Source of the DNA: Leclercia sp. 29361
Lineage (GTDB): Bacteria; Pseudomonadota; Gammaproteobacteria; Enterobacterales; Enterobacteriaceae
NCBI RefSeq assembly: GCF_011290365.1
Contig: NZ_CP049786.1
Span: 3,410,001 to 3,474,000 of the forward strand
Reading direction: 5' to 3'
Length of the DNA stretch: 64,000 nucleotides
Shown here: piece after piece, positions 55,301-63,372 of the stretch
How positions within the stretch are numbered: position 1 is the first letter of the stretch
How the letters are laid out: each line of letters opens with the position of its first letter
Program-made: the position numbers and the translations under genes
Notes under the pieces: model-generated
Databases searched by the model: none
Told to the model about the DNA's origin: nothing
The model's input: only the letters and a program-made list of their open reading frames with translations

Positions 55301-55753
55301 GCACAGGCGAAACGCCTGAGCGAGGCCGGGGCCGATCTCATCATTGGTTCCGGCCCGCATATGGCGGGCGATGCCGCCCGACTGGGCGAGAGCCTGGTGG
55401 TCTACAGCATTGGCAACGCCGTGTTTAACAGCAACGGCGAATACCGGGAGCGTGGCATGCCCGCGTACGGGTTTATCGTCCGCCTGCTGCTCGGTCATTC
55501 GATACCGCAGATCCAGCTCCTGCCAATTTTTACCGACAACAAACGGACCTTCTGGCAGCCGCGCCCGGTTAACGAGGCTGAGTTTGCCGATCTGATCGCC
55601 CATCTGAAATTGCAGGGAATGGCAATTGGCGAGCGCGGCGCCTGGCGTGCCGTCAACGTGGACGGCGAATATATGTTGACCATGACCCTGGACAGCCGCT
55701 TCGGTCTCATGACTTCAGATGAGGGGCCCGCCATGAATACTAAAAAATCATGA
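52397..55753 (+). CDS. Mur-ligase/CapB-like, degenerate PBP-like and CapA-like fusion protein
   Basis: 1,118 residues from the ATG at 52397. Residues ~115-500 are a Mur ligase-type ATP-dependent amide ligase: P-loop VVAITGTVGKTTTKAML (~138), SRGNHNTRTGAL, VVMEVAISALWM, LIDDSYNAEYLSML, VLVKGSARNSDF. Residues ~507-741 resemble the D-Ala-D-Ala carboxypeptidase (S11) fold; KTG is kept (YRKTGNLHSDGS) but SxxK and SxN are lost. Residues ~755-1100 are a CapA/PgsA-type metallophosphatase-like domain: LTLLGDTYFGE, LTLANFEAALT, ALGNNHAMDAG, VLAHWGLDYRW, GSGPHMAGDA. Ligase plus CapA suggests a poly-gamma-glutamate-like polymer. No signal peptide is seen, which is odd for CapA. Confidence 0.85.
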   Translation: MSQTSPRPRHADAPGWTAADLEKLSGGIWHHRPDADWRADDIALFHDKAHATRPCLFIAMDTDTWLKGSGNTGIYAGWTDTHLSLSRHASRYCGAIVQRRLEDLPPDFPQLVVGNSYQALQRLAEAARQRLDGKVVAITGTVGKTTTKAMLDSILAPRMSVVASRGNHNTRTGALVTLARTACNPQSVVMEVAISALWMRNGGIGPRIKPHIVIVTEVGITQVGKNITSLEDVARFKARISQGLIPGGYAILNRDMALYDRVAESVLRDGARIISYGFDAAADVRITAFTPDAYGCQITLLFRNQPLRYRLTVPDKGGVLNSVAALIAAELLGVSMAQSITSLEAWRGDGQHMGITALPLPDGGAVTLIDDSYNAEYLSMLNAFEVAAQRARDGGGRVIALLGRIVNLGEQSGAIHRALAEPLLAAGCQQAFLHGEEMAALHDALPDGVRGGHFLTAEALVEAVAPTLRDGDIVLVKGSARNSDFKRVAGLLKARFAAPPALGKGQTARLLINLSTGEQRISQLSGSTFAPTYLSQLLLTCCIADRLLAKKITLDTPVKVRDIAAAILEGNPALGLARGSTATVKSLVQGMLIHTACDAAIHLAELLAGSSTEALKQLRALSATLGMHHTHLNNVSGRPRPGQRTTLADIARLMRHFHQRYPHLLPWLGEYEAAIGERVYRKTGNLHSDGSAWGQFGAGRWGVALQWVAGELWLACAAGANDAFHLDYLLDELLASAEGRPPAPASVVRQIEKPAATLTLLGDTYFGEWYTRRRQARGMDDALQRHGYDHSFAAIAPLLRGSDLTLANFEAALTTDLSASLEGRKPFCLIGDPTASVAALRKQGIDAVALGNNHAMDAGLPGLHSTLAAFRDGGIACIGAGLNAQQAYAPLVLTVGGRQYKIFSAYWYRRYMEQECAFYARPRRAGVACLSGGLIEQLRQEKASPRPATTIVLAHWGLDYRWTTAGQRAQAKRLSEAGADLIIGSGPHMAGDAARLGESLVVYSIGNAVFNSNGEYRERGMPAYGFIVRLLLGHSIPQIQLLPIFTDNKRTFWQPRPVNEAEFADLIAHLKLQGMAIGERGAWRAVNVDGEYMLTMTLDSRFGLMTSDEGPAMNTKKS

Positions 55754-55756
55754 GGC

Positions 55757-55801
55757 GTGAATGTTGAGGGCGAATACATACTGACCATAACGCCGCTGTG
55801 A
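55757..55801 (+). repeat. remnant of a duplicated 3' end
   Basis: After the stop at 55753, 55757-55801 reads VNVEGEYILTITPL then stop, matching VNVDGEYMLTMT encoded at 55652-55687, exactly 105 bp (35 codons) earlier. A tandem duplication, now diverged, overlaps the 3' end of the fusion gene. Confidence 0.65.
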
Positions 55802-55821
55802 TACAGGGTCAGGACACATTG

Positions 55822-56172
55822 ATGAGCGTGCCACTGCAAAACATACCCCGCTGCGGGCTTATGCTGTTCATGCTACTCCTGGGGGTTAGCGGATGCTCTT
55901 CCGGGGACAATACCGCCAGCCGGGGACGGCCGGTGCAAAAATACTACCGCCCCGCGTACATTCCGCCCCCGGCGATGCCCGTGCAGCGCGCGCCGGAACC
56001 CTGGAGCATAGCGCCAGAAGAGGCGCCGCCGGTGAAAGCGAAAAAACGCCCGCCGACCAAAGCCGCAGAACAACGTCAGCCCAGAGCGATGCCGGTGCTG
56101 GATAATTCGTTGCCCGAGCCGATCTGGCAGCCGGCGATAAGCCGTCAGACGAGTCTGGAGCTGAAATCATGA
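55822..56172 (+). CDS. proline-rich lipoprotein
   Basis: 116 residues from the ATG at 55822 (AGGA upstream). Lipobox in MLFMLLLGVSGCSSGDN, so a lipid-anchored envelope protein. The mature part is rich in Pro, Arg and Lys (PPPAMPVQRAPEPWSIAPEE, VKAKKRPPTKAAEQRQP), probably extended. Overlaps the next gene start by 4 bases. No family recognised. Confidence 0.7.
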   Translation: MSVPLQNIPRCGLMLFMLLLGVSGCSSGDNTASRGRPVQKYYRPAYIPPPAMPVQRAPEPWSIAPEEAPPVKAKKRPPTKAAEQRQPRAMPVLDNSLPEPIWQPAISRQTSLELKS

Positions 56173-56888
56173 CCGAACGCGCCATCGGTGAACTGAGCAG
56201 CCGGCCTGATATCAGGCACCCGACCCTGCCTCTCTGGCAAAACGGTCTGGTGATTATCATCACCCTCACCTACCTCATCTGCGAGCTGGCATTTAACTCG
56301 CGCCTGCTCGACCTGGTGGGAAGTCTCTCCACCCCCGAGGACATCCACAGTATGGAACGCTATGGCCGGGCGTTAACCGCCATCGCCGCGGCCCTGCTGG
56401 TGCTCCAGCTGGTGCTGGCAGGCAACGTCCGGCTAAAAAAACGCGGCATCGATTTTCCCCCGCTGTACGTGGCAAGCATGGTGTTTTCGCTCTGCCTGCT
56501 CACCGGCGTGGTGACCTGGCAGACGGTGGAACGGGTGATTGAACAGCAGGTCGCGCAAAGTACCGGCGAATTTCGCCAGAAATCGCTGCTGGCACAGCTC
56601 TACCAGCAATCCTTGATTGACGGGCACCAGACGCTGGAGGGGATCCCGCTGGATGAAGACGGCGGGCAGCGCCAGACCTGGGCCAGCCCCTCGGGGAAAG
56701 CGTTTCTGGCGATGCTGCCGCTGCTGATGAGCTCGGTCAGCCGTTATCACCCGCTGCTGGAAAGCGAGACTGCGCAGAATCTGCGCGACAGTATAAGCGT
56801 CCAGGAGGGAGGGATCCTCGGCTATTACAAAGCCTGGCTGGCGGGCGTGCGGACATTTATAAGGACTATCTCGACTATTCCAGCGTGA
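56169..56888 (+). CDS. membrane protein, N-terminal part (apparent frameshift)
   Basis: 239 residues, with membrane segments near residues 20-40 (GLVIIITLTYLICELAFNSR), 58-78 (ALTAIAAALLVLQLVLAGNV) and 95-115 (VASMVFSLCLLTGVVTWQTV), then a soluble helical part. The frame seems to break near 56,847-56,851: the other frame continues coding-like as ADIYKDYLDYSSVTQKN. A one-base loss would restore a single ~480-residue protein with the next entry. Last gene of the envelope operon. Function unknown; may be a polymer-export or assembly partner by position. Confidence 0.6.
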   Translation: MTERAIGELSSRPDIRHPTLPLWQNGLVIIITLTYLICELAFNSRLLDLVGSLSTPEDIHSMERYGRALTAIAAALLVLQLVLAGNVRLKKRGIDFPPLYVASMVFSLCLLTGVVTWQTVERVIEQQVAQSTGEFRQKSLLAQLYQQSLIDGHQTLEGIPLDEDGGQRQTWASPSGKAFLAMLPLLMSSVSRYHPLLESETAQNLRDSISVQEGGILGYYKAWLAGVRTFIRTISTIPA

Positions 56889-57613
56889 CGCAGAAAAACG
56901 TGCGTTATCACGAGGCGATGATCCCTGCCCGACTCGACTGGGAGGCGTTTTTCATGCTGGACGTGGTGCAGAGCAGGCTGCGTGAAACGCTGGCGCTTCC
57001 CCCTCAAAGCCGGGTTCGCTCTGAATACCCCAAAGATGACGCCCTTAAGCAGTTTGCCCTTGAGCTGCAGGCCCCCCATCTTGATTACGCCGTGCAACAG
57101 CAGCTCCCCCACCTGCAGGCCGCGCTGGCCAGCTATGGTCCGGGCGGTGCGAATGAAAAAGCGGGAGAGGATGCGGCGCGGGCGGTGATTGTTCCGCCGA
57201 TTGCGCTGATGTTCTCACTGCTCGGCGCGCTTACCCATCTGGCAAAACTGCTCTATCTGCTGCTGCTCCCCCTGAGTGCGGCCCTGCTGTATATCACCTC
57301 GTGGCGTCCGGTTCGCCTGCTTAACCGTCATGCGCTACTCTTTCCGGTGCTGCTGATTTGCCTGCTGCTTGGGATGTTCAGCCTGATGAATAACAGCATC
57401 ACGGCCTCGCCGGCCTATCATGCCTTGCGTCATGGGTTACAGGGTGCGGACGTGGCGATTACCGGAGAGTCCTCGTCACTGAGCGGCGGCGCGCTGCTGC
57501 GGGTCATTCATGCGGTCAGCATCGGGCAAAGTTACAGCTATCCGTTAAACCACGCCCTACGCCAGAATCTGTTGATGGACTTTGATTTTGGCTACGAAAC
57601 GCGTGATAAGTAA
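56885..57613 (+). CDS. membrane protein, C-terminal part (same gene, shifted frame)
   Basis: 242 residues counted from a GTG at 56885 that overlaps the previous stop (GTGA); the same frame is coding-like from about 56,849, so this is probably not a true start. Soluble helical region, then membrane segments at VIVPPIALMFSLLGALTHLA, LLYLLLLPLSAALLYITSW and HALLFPVLLICLLLGMFSLM. Ends FDFGYETRDK. Either a disrupted gene, a sequencing error, or a translationally coupled second subunit. Confidence 0.55.
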   Translation: MTQKNVRYHEAMIPARLDWEAFFMLDVVQSRLRETLALPPQSRVRSEYPKDDALKQFALELQAPHLDYAVQQQLPHLQAALASYGPGGANEKAGEDAARAVIVPPIALMFSLLGALTHLAKLLYLLLLPLSAALLYITSWRPVRLLNRHALLFPVLLICLLLGMFSLMNNSITASPAYHALRHGLQGADVAITGESSSLSGGALLRVIHAVSIGQSYSYPLNHALRQNLLMDFDFGYETRDK

Positions 57614-57631
57614 GGTCTTTTCCAGGACAAT

Positions 57632-57650
57632 AAACAGGCCTGTTTTTTGC
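57632..57650 (+). terminator. weak terminator after envelope operon
   Basis: AAACAGG / CCTGTTT, with a GGCC turn, then TTTTTTGC. Short stem but good T tract. The following 57,651-57,854 stretch is the lpxP upstream region, with no gene seen. Confidence 0.5.
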
Positions 57651-57854
57651 TGGTTTTTCAAGCGTGAAGTTGTGATAGCCGTTAAGATATATTCAGTGCT
57701 ACATTACGCCGCCACGCGGCAACACGCATTATCAGACCAGTCGACCTGTACGGTAACCACCTGGAACCATTAATATTAAGACGGGTCATAAAAACAGTAC
57801 GGCGTATCGCCCGTCTGGCGCTACCTCCACACTCTTCAAAAAGGTCGTTTTATC

Positions 57855-58772
57855 TTGTCTCAATGCAAATTCACACTCGCCCTCTTGCATCCCCGTTACT
57901 GGTTTACGTGGTTTGGTCTGGGCGTCCTGTGGCTGCTCGTACAACTCCCCTACCCGGCGCTGCTCTGGTTGGGCTCCACCCTCGGTAGCCTCTCGCGTCG
58001 TTTTCTTAAACGCCGGGAATCTATCGGCCGCAGAAACCTCGAACTCTGTTTTCCGGCCTTATCGCCCGAAGAGCGCGAGCATCTGATTACTGAGAATTTT
58101 AAATCCATCGGCATGGCGTTACTGGAAACCGGAATGGCCTGGTTCTGGCCGGACCATCGAGTACGCAAGTGGTTCGATGTGGAAGGTCTGGAAAATTTAC
58201 AGCGCGCGCAGGCTAAACACCGCGGCGTAATGGTGATCGGCGTGCACTTTATGTCGCTGGAGCTGGGCGGTCGCGTGATGGGGTTATGCCAGCCGATGAT
58301 GGCCACCTATCGGCCGCACAATAGCCTGCTGATGGAGTGGGTGCAGACCCGCGGTCGTATGCGCTCCAATAAAGCGATGATCAGCCGGAATAATTTACGC
58401 GGGCTGGTTGGCGCCCTGAAAAAAGGGGAAGCGGTATGGTTTGCCCCCGATCAGGATTATGGCCGTAATGGCAGCAGCTTCGCCCCGTTCTTCGCGGTAA
58501 AAGAGGTCGCCACCACCAACGGCACATTCGTGATTTCACGCCTGTCTAAATCGGTAATGCTGACCGTGACGATGGTAAGGAAAAACGATAGCAGCGGCTA
58601 TCGCCTGTTTATCATGCCGGAACTGGAAAATTACCCTGAGGAAGAGGTAGCCGCTGCGGCGTATATCAACCAGGTGATCGAGAAAGAGATCATGCGTGCG
58701 CCTGAGCAGTATTTATGGGTGCATCGCCGCTTCAAAACCCGTCCTGAAGGCGAACCGTCCCTCTACCGGTAA
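57855..58772 (+). CDS. lpxP: Kdo2-lipid IVA palmitoleoyltransferase
   Basis: 305 residues, clear LpxP orthologue: LHPRYWFTWFGLGVLWLLVQ, SIGRRNLELCFPALSPEERE, and the HX4D/E motif in GVHFMSLELGGRV. The end IMRAPEQYLWVHRRFKTRPE also matches E. coli. In E. coli it adds palmitoleate to lipid A on cold shock, in place of LpxL. One N-terminal membrane anchor. The start appears to be TTG at 57855, ten bases after AAGG. Monocistronic. Confidence 0.95.
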   Translation: MSQCKFTLALLHPRYWFTWFGLGVLWLLVQLPYPALLWLGSTLGSLSRRFLKRRESIGRRNLELCFPALSPEEREHLITENFKSIGMALLETGMAWFWPDHRVRKWFDVEGLENLQRAQAKHRGVMVIGVHFMSLELGGRVMGLCQPMMATYRPHNSLLMEWVQTRGRMRSNKAMISRNNLRGLVGALKKGEAVWFAPDQDYGRNGSSFAPFFAVKEVATTNGTFVISRLSKSVMLTVTMVRKNDSSGYRLFIMPELENYPEEEVAAAAYINQVIEKEIMRAPEQYLWVHRRFKTRPEGEPSLYR

Positions 58773-58784
58773 CCCTCTCCTAAA

Positions 58785-58813
58785 GGTTAGTTTCGCCTTG
58801 AAACTAGCCTTTT
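58785..58813 (+). terminator. lpxP terminator
   Basis: 10-bp stem GGTTAGTTTC / GAAACTAGCC (one wobble), loop GCCTT, followed by TTTT. Confidence 0.8.
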
Positions 58814-59130
58814 CAATAACCTGTAATCACCCTGATTTATCGTTAGCACGCTATGTTGCTCAAGGGCAATTTATTACCCTGGGAAATTAAACTGTCGCCG
58901 TTCCACGACACTCGTAAGTCGCGGAAAGTATTTAAAAAAACCCCTCTTGTCACCCCTCAAATTTAAGCGTACATTAGCGCCGTCTGGCTACCCGAAAGCA
59001 CAGAATTCTGAGCTGGAGTTGATGCCAAAACGGGGATAATTCTCATTTCCGCTCTGGCCTGACTTCACCTCTCTATACTCAGTTGGACTCTGAATTTAAT
59101 GCGTATCACGATATACGCGGAGCGATGAAC
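58814..59130. other. intergenic region before ypdK
   Basis: Over 300 bp without a supported protein gene. AT-rich at 58,925-58,985. A ypdK promoter should lie in the distal part; I could not assign boxes. A small RNA cannot be excluded but nothing specific is visible. Confidence 0.3.
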
Positions 59131-59205
59131 GTGAAATATTTCTTTATGGGTTTTTCAGTTATTGTGTTCGCCTGGGTCGGCACCTTTGCCCTGATGATGA
59201 ACTGA
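59131..59205 (+). CDS. ypdK: small membrane protein YpdK
   Basis: 24 residues from a GTG at 59131, eight bases after GGAG, which gives MKYFFMGFSVIVFAWVGTFA, near identical to E. coli YpdK; an ATG two codons upstream is too close to the GGAG. Single transmembrane helix. Function unknown. Same place between lpxP and alaC as in E. coli. Confidence 0.88.
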   Translation: MKYFFMGFSVIVFAWVGTFALMMN

Positions 59206-59221
59206 GCAAAGAAAATGCAAA

Positions 59222-59252
59222 AAAACAGGCGCCATTGGCGCCTGTTTTTTTA
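59222..59252. terminator. bidirectional terminator between ypdK and alaC
   Basis: Stem AAAACAGGCGCCA / TGGCGCCTGTTTT with a 2-base turn and A/T tracts on both sides; serves both convergent genes. Confidence 0.9.
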
Positions 59253-59267
59253 TGCTTATTGACTGGC

Positions 59268-60497
59268 TTACTCAGACGCGGATTTTGTCCCCTGCGGCAA
59301 CAGCCCGTCGGCCCGGAACATACTCTTGATCCCCCTCACCGCCTGACGAATACGGTCGCTGTTCTCAATCAGCGCGAAACGCACGTGCGTATCACCATAT
59401 TCGCCAAAGCCCACCCCCGGTGAGACGCAGACTTTCGCGTCCTGCAGCAGTTTCTTGGCGAACTCCAGCGAGCCCATCCCCGCATAAGCGTCCGGGATTT
59501 TTGCCCAGACGTACATGGAGGCTTTAGGCATTTCAACCATCCAGCCCGCCTCATGCAGCCCTTTGACCAGCACATCGCGACGGCGTTTGTACTGCGCGGC
59601 GATATCCTTCACGCACTGCTGATCCCCTTCCAGGGCAGCAATGGCCGCCACCTGCAGCGGCGTAAAGGTGCCGTAGTCGTGGTAGCTCTTGATGCGCGCC
59701 AGGGCATTCACCAGCGTCTTGTTGCCGACCATAAAGCCGATGCGCCAACCTGCCATGTTATAGCTTTTCGACAGGGTGAAGAACTCCACCGCCACGTCGC
59801 GCGCGCCGGGAACCTGCATAATCGACGGGGCTTTCCAGCCGTCATAGACGATATCGGCGTAGGCCAGATCATGTACCACCAGCACATCGTAACGCTTCGC
59901 CAGGGCCACCACCTTTTCAAAGAAATCGAGCTCGACACACTGGGCGGTCGGGTTGGAGGGGAAGCCGAGGATCATCATCTTCGGCTTCGGATAGCTTTCG
60001 CGGATAGCGCGCTCCAGCTCGTTGAAAAAGTCGACGCCTTCCACCAGCGGCACAGAGCGTACCTGCGCCCCGGCGATGACCGCGCCGTAAATATGAATTG
60101 GGTAGCTGGGGTTCGGCACCAGCACCGTGTCGCCATGATCCAGCGTGGCCAGCATCAGATGCGCCAGCCCCTCTTTCGAACCGATGGTGACGATGGCTTC
60201 ACTCTCGGGATCGATCTCAACCTGATAGCGGTCCTGATACCAGCGCGAGATGGCGCGGCGTAAACGGGGAATCCCTTTGGAGGTGGAGTAGCCATGCGTA
60301 TCCGGGCGCTGGGCGACCGTGCAGAGTTTTTCCACGATATGGGGCGGCGTAGCGCCGTCCGGGTTGCCCATACTGAAATCAATAATGTCTTCGCCGCGCC
60401 GACGCGCAGCCATTTTCAGTTCAGCGGTAATATTAAAAACATACGGGGGGAGACGATCGATACGCGAAAAACGGCGTTCAGGACTGGAATCAGCCAT
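59268..60497 (-). CDS. alaC: glutamate-pyruvate aminotransferase AlaC
   Basis: 409 residues, near identical to E. coli AlaC in sampled stretches ([40 protein letters not shown]). PLP-binding Lys in [16 protein letters not shown]. Fold type I aminotransferase that makes alanine from pyruvate and glutamate. Divergent from btsS, convergent with ypdK. Confidence 0.96.
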   Translation of the reverse strand: MADSSPERRFSRIDRLPPYVFNITAELKMAARRRGEDIIDFSMGNPDGATPPHIVEKLCTVAQRPDTHGYSTSKGIPRLRRAISRWYQDRYQVEIDPESEAIVTIGSKEGLAHLMLATLDHGDTVLVPNPSYPIHIYGAVIAGAQVRSVPLVEGVDFFNELERAIRESYPKPKMMILGFPSNPTAQCVELDFFEKVVALAKRYDVLVVHDLAYADIVYDGWKAPSIMQVPGARDVAVEFFTLSKSYNMAGWRIGFMVGNKTLVNALARIKSYHDYGTFTPLQVAAIAALEGDQQCVKDIAAQYKRRRDVLVKGLHEAGWMVEMPKASMYVWAKIPDAYAGMGSLEFAKKLLQDAKVCVSPGVGFGEYGDTHVRFALIENSDRIRQAVRGIKSMFRADGLLPQGTKSASE

Positions 60498-60883
60498 AGA
60501 TACCTCAGATAACGTTAGCGCCCGGACCGTCCGAGCGACGTCGCCACGATGTGCGGCGTGCTTAGAAAATAACCCGAAAAAATTCGGCTTGTCGAGAGGG
60601 GAAAAATAAAAAAAAACGTAGCGCTAAAACAGGAACTCTGCTGCGACTAAAACGGGAAGTAAAAATGAATAGCGGCATTTCTGATGCCATTTTATTAACA
60701 CTTTAATATCAATAGATTTACGACTTTCGGGTGGGTTTTCTCGTAAGCGCACCTGGCAGGTCAACCTGAAACTATCCCATTTGAAAAGTGCGCCTTCTCC
60801 CCATTTGATAAAACTGACGGATAACTGGTCATTGGGCGTCAGGTTTTTTATCATGGTTGTTTCCCGTTTGCCCAGGTCATCCC
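60498..60883. promoter_or_regulatory. divergent region between alaC and btsS
   Basis: 386 bp without a supported gene. AT-rich stretch at 60,600-60,720 probably holds promoters for both genes. No regulator site was recognised. Confidence 0.4.
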
Positions 60884-62590
60884 GTGCACGAAATATTCGA
60901 TATGCTGCTGGCGGTCTTCGATCGCGCGGCATTAATGCTGATTTGCCTGTTCTTCCTGATCCGTATCCGCCTGTTCCGCGAGCTGCTGCATAAATCGGCC
61001 CACTCGCCGCGCGAGCTGCTGGCCGTGACCGCCATTTTCTCAATGTTTGCCCTGTTCAGCACCTGGTCCGGGGTGCCGGTGGAGGGTTCGCTGGTCAACG
61101 TGCGCGTAATTGCCGTGATGTCCGGCGGGATCCTGTTTGGCCCCTGGGTCGGGATCATCACCGGCGTCATCGCCGGGACCCACCGTTACCTGATCGATAT
61201 CGGCGGCGTGACGGCGATCCCCTGCCTGATCACCAGCATCATCGCGGGCGTGCTGTCGGGCTGGATCAACCGTAAGGTTCCCAAAAAGCAGCACTGGCGG
61301 GCGGGCATTATCGCCGGGATGATCTGCGAAACTCTCACCATGATCCTGGTGGTGGCCTGGGCACCGACCATTGAGCTTGGGCTGGATATTGTGTCGAAAA
61401 TCGGCATCCCGATGATCCTCGGCAGCGTCTGCGTGGGCTTTATCGTGCTGCTGGTACAGAGCGTGGAGGGCGAAAAAGAGGCCAGCGCCGCCCGACAGGC
61501 CAAGCTGGCGCTGGATATTGCCAATAAAACCCTGCCGCTGTTTCGCGATATTAATGTCGAATCCCTGCGTCAGGTGTGCGACATCATCCGCACCGACATT
61601 CACGCCGATGCGGTGGCCATTACCAATATTAATCGGGTGCTGGCCTACGTGGGCGTGGGAGAGCATAACTACCGGGATAATGACGATACCGTCAGCCCCA
61701 CCACCCGCCAGGCCATCAGCGATGGCAAAATCATCATCAAGAATAACGACGAAGCTCACCGCACCCCGGAGATCCACTCCATGCTGGTGATCCCGCTGTG
61801 GGAAAAAGGGGTCGTTACCGGCACGCTAAAAATTTACTACTGCCACGCGCACCAGATTACCTCCTCCCTGCAGGAGATGGCGGTCGGGCTGTCGCAGATT
61901 ATCTCCACCCAGCTGGAGGTGTCCCGTGCCGAGCAGCTGCGGGAGATGGCCAACAAAGCCGAGCTGCGCGCCCTGCAGAGTAAAATCAATCCCCATTTCC
62001 TGTTCAATGCCCTGAATGCCATCTCCTCGTCGATCCGCCTCAATCCGGACACCGCCCGGCAGCTGATCTTCAATCTGTCGCGCTATTTGCGCTATAACAT
62101 TGAGCTGAAGGATGATGAGCAGATCGACATCAAAAAAGAGCTCTACCAGATTAAGGATTACATCGCCATTGAGCAGGCGCGGTTTGGCGATAAGCTCACC
62201 GTCATCTATGACATTGATGAAGAGGTGAACTGCGTCATCCCGAGCCTGCTGATCCAGCCGCTGGTGGAGAATGCCATTGTTCACGGCATTCAGCCGCGCA
62301 AGGGCAAAGGCGTGGTGACGATAAGCGTGGCGGAGTGCGGCAACCGCGTCCGGGTGGCGGTACGCGATACCGGCCACGGTATCGATCCCCAGGTGATTGA
62401 GCGGGTGGAGTCAAACGAGATGCCCGGTAATAAAATTGGTCTGCTGAATGTTCATCACCGCGTTAAGCTGCTTTATGGTGAGGGGCTGCACATTCGCCGC
62501 CTGGAGCCGGGCACCGAGATCGCTTTTTATGTGCCCAATGAACGGTCCCCCGTTCATGCGCAGACGTTGTTATCGCCCTGGAGAGAGTGA
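60884..62590 (+). CDS. btsS: pyruvate-sensing histidine kinase BtsS
   Basis: 568 residues from a GTG at 60884 that gives the E. coli-like start [21 protein letters not shown]-terminal 5TM-Lyt membrane domain (residues ~1-200), GAF domain ([20 protein letters not shown]), and LytS-type kinase with phospho-accepting His in [20 protein letters not shown] and ATPase [19 protein letters not shown]. Senses external pyruvate. Operon with btsR, 3 bp apart. Confidence 0.96.
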   Translation: MHEIFDMLLAVFDRAALMLICLFFLIRIRLFRELLHKSAHSPRELLAVTAIFSMFALFSTWSGVPVEGSLVNVRVIAVMSGGILFGPWVGIITGVIAGTHRYLIDIGGVTAIPCLITSIIAGVLSGWINRKVPKKQHWRAGIIAGMICETLTMILVVAWAPTIELGLDIVSKIGIPMILGSVCVGFIVLLVQSVEGEKEASAARQAKLALDIANKTLPLFRDINVESLRQVCDIIRTDIHADAVAITNINRVLAYVGVGEHNYRDNDDTVSPTTRQAISDGKIIIKNNDEAHRTPEIHSMLVIPLWEKGVVTGTLKIYYCHAHQITSSLQEMAVGLSQIISTQLEVSRAEQLREMANKAELRALQSKINPHFLFNALNAISSSIRLNPDTARQLIFNLSRYLRYNIELKDDEQIDIKKELYQIKDYIAIEQARFGDKLTVIYDIDEEVNCVIPSLLIQPLVENAIVHGIQPRKGKGVVTISVAECGNRVRVAVRDTGHGIDPQVIERVESNEMPGNKIGLLNVHHRVKLLYGEGLHIRRLEPGTEIAFYVPNERSPVHAQTLLSPWRE

Positions 62591-62593
62591 CCC

Positions 62594-63331
62594 ATGAAAG
62601 TCATCATTGTGGAAGATGAAATACTCGCGCAACAGGAGCTGAGCTGGCTTATCAAAGAACATAGCCAGATGGAGATCGTCGGCACCTTTGAGGACGGGCT
62701 GGACGTGCTGAAATACCTTCAGCACAACAGGGTCGACGCCATTTTTCTGGATATCAATATTCCGTCGCTGGACGGCGTGCTGCTGGCGCAAAACATCAGT
62801 CAGTTTGCCAGCAAGCCCTTTATCGTCTTTGTCACCGCGTGGAAAGAGCATGCGGTGGAGGCCTTCGAGCTGGAAGCCTTCGACTATATTCTCAAGCCGT
62901 ATCAGGAGTCGCGGATCGTCAGCATGCTGCAAAAACTTGAGCAAGCCTGGCAGCAGCAATCCGGCGCGGGACAGGTCGCCGCCTCGCCGGTCACGCGCGA
63001 AAATGACACCATCAATTTGATCAAGGATGAGCGCATCATCGTGACGCCGGTGGACGATATCTACTACGCCGAAGCGCATGAGAAGATGACCTTTGTCTAT
63101 ACCCGCCGCGAGTCGTTTGTGATGCCGATGAACATCACCGAATTCTGCGGCAAGCTGCCGACCAGCCATTTTTTCCGCTGCCACCGCTCGTTTTGCGTCA
63201 ACCTGCATAAGATCCGCGAGATCGAGCCCTGGTTTAACAACACCTATATTTTGCGGCTGAAGGATCTGGATTTTCAGGTGCCGGTGAGTCGCAGCAAGGT
63301 GAAAGAGTTTCGCCAGCTGATGCACCTGTGA
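62594..63331 (+). CDS. btsR: LytTR response regulator BtsR
   Basis: 245 residues. Receiver domain with acidic pair (IIVEDEIL) and phospho-Asp in IFLDINIPSLDGVLL, then LytTR DNA-binding domain (IYYAEAHEKMTFVYTRRESF, FFRCHRSFCVNLHKIREIEP). In E. coli it activates the pyruvate transporter gene btsT. Intact. Confidence 0.95.
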   Translation: MKVIIVEDEILAQQELSWLIKEHSQMEIVGTFEDGLDVLKYLQHNRVDAIFLDINIPSLDGVLLAQNISQFASKPFIVFVTAWKEHAVEAFELEAFDYILKPYQESRIVSMLQKLEQAWQQQSGAGQVAASPVTRENDTINLIKDERIIVTPVDDIYYAEAHEKMTFVYTRRESFVMPMNITEFCGKLPTSHFFRCHRSFCVNLHKIREIEPWFNNTYILRLKDLDFQVPVSRSKVKEFRQLMHL

Positions 63332-63337
63332 GGATGG

Positions 63338-63365
63338 TCCCCGGCGAACGGACGTTCACCGGGGA
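63338..63365. terminator. hairpin between btsR and glk
   Basis: Stem TCCCCGGCGAAC / GTTCACCGGGGA, 4-base loop, one wobble, within the 41 bp between the convergent genes. No long T tract. Confidence 0.65.
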
Positions 63366-63372
63366 GGAAGGA

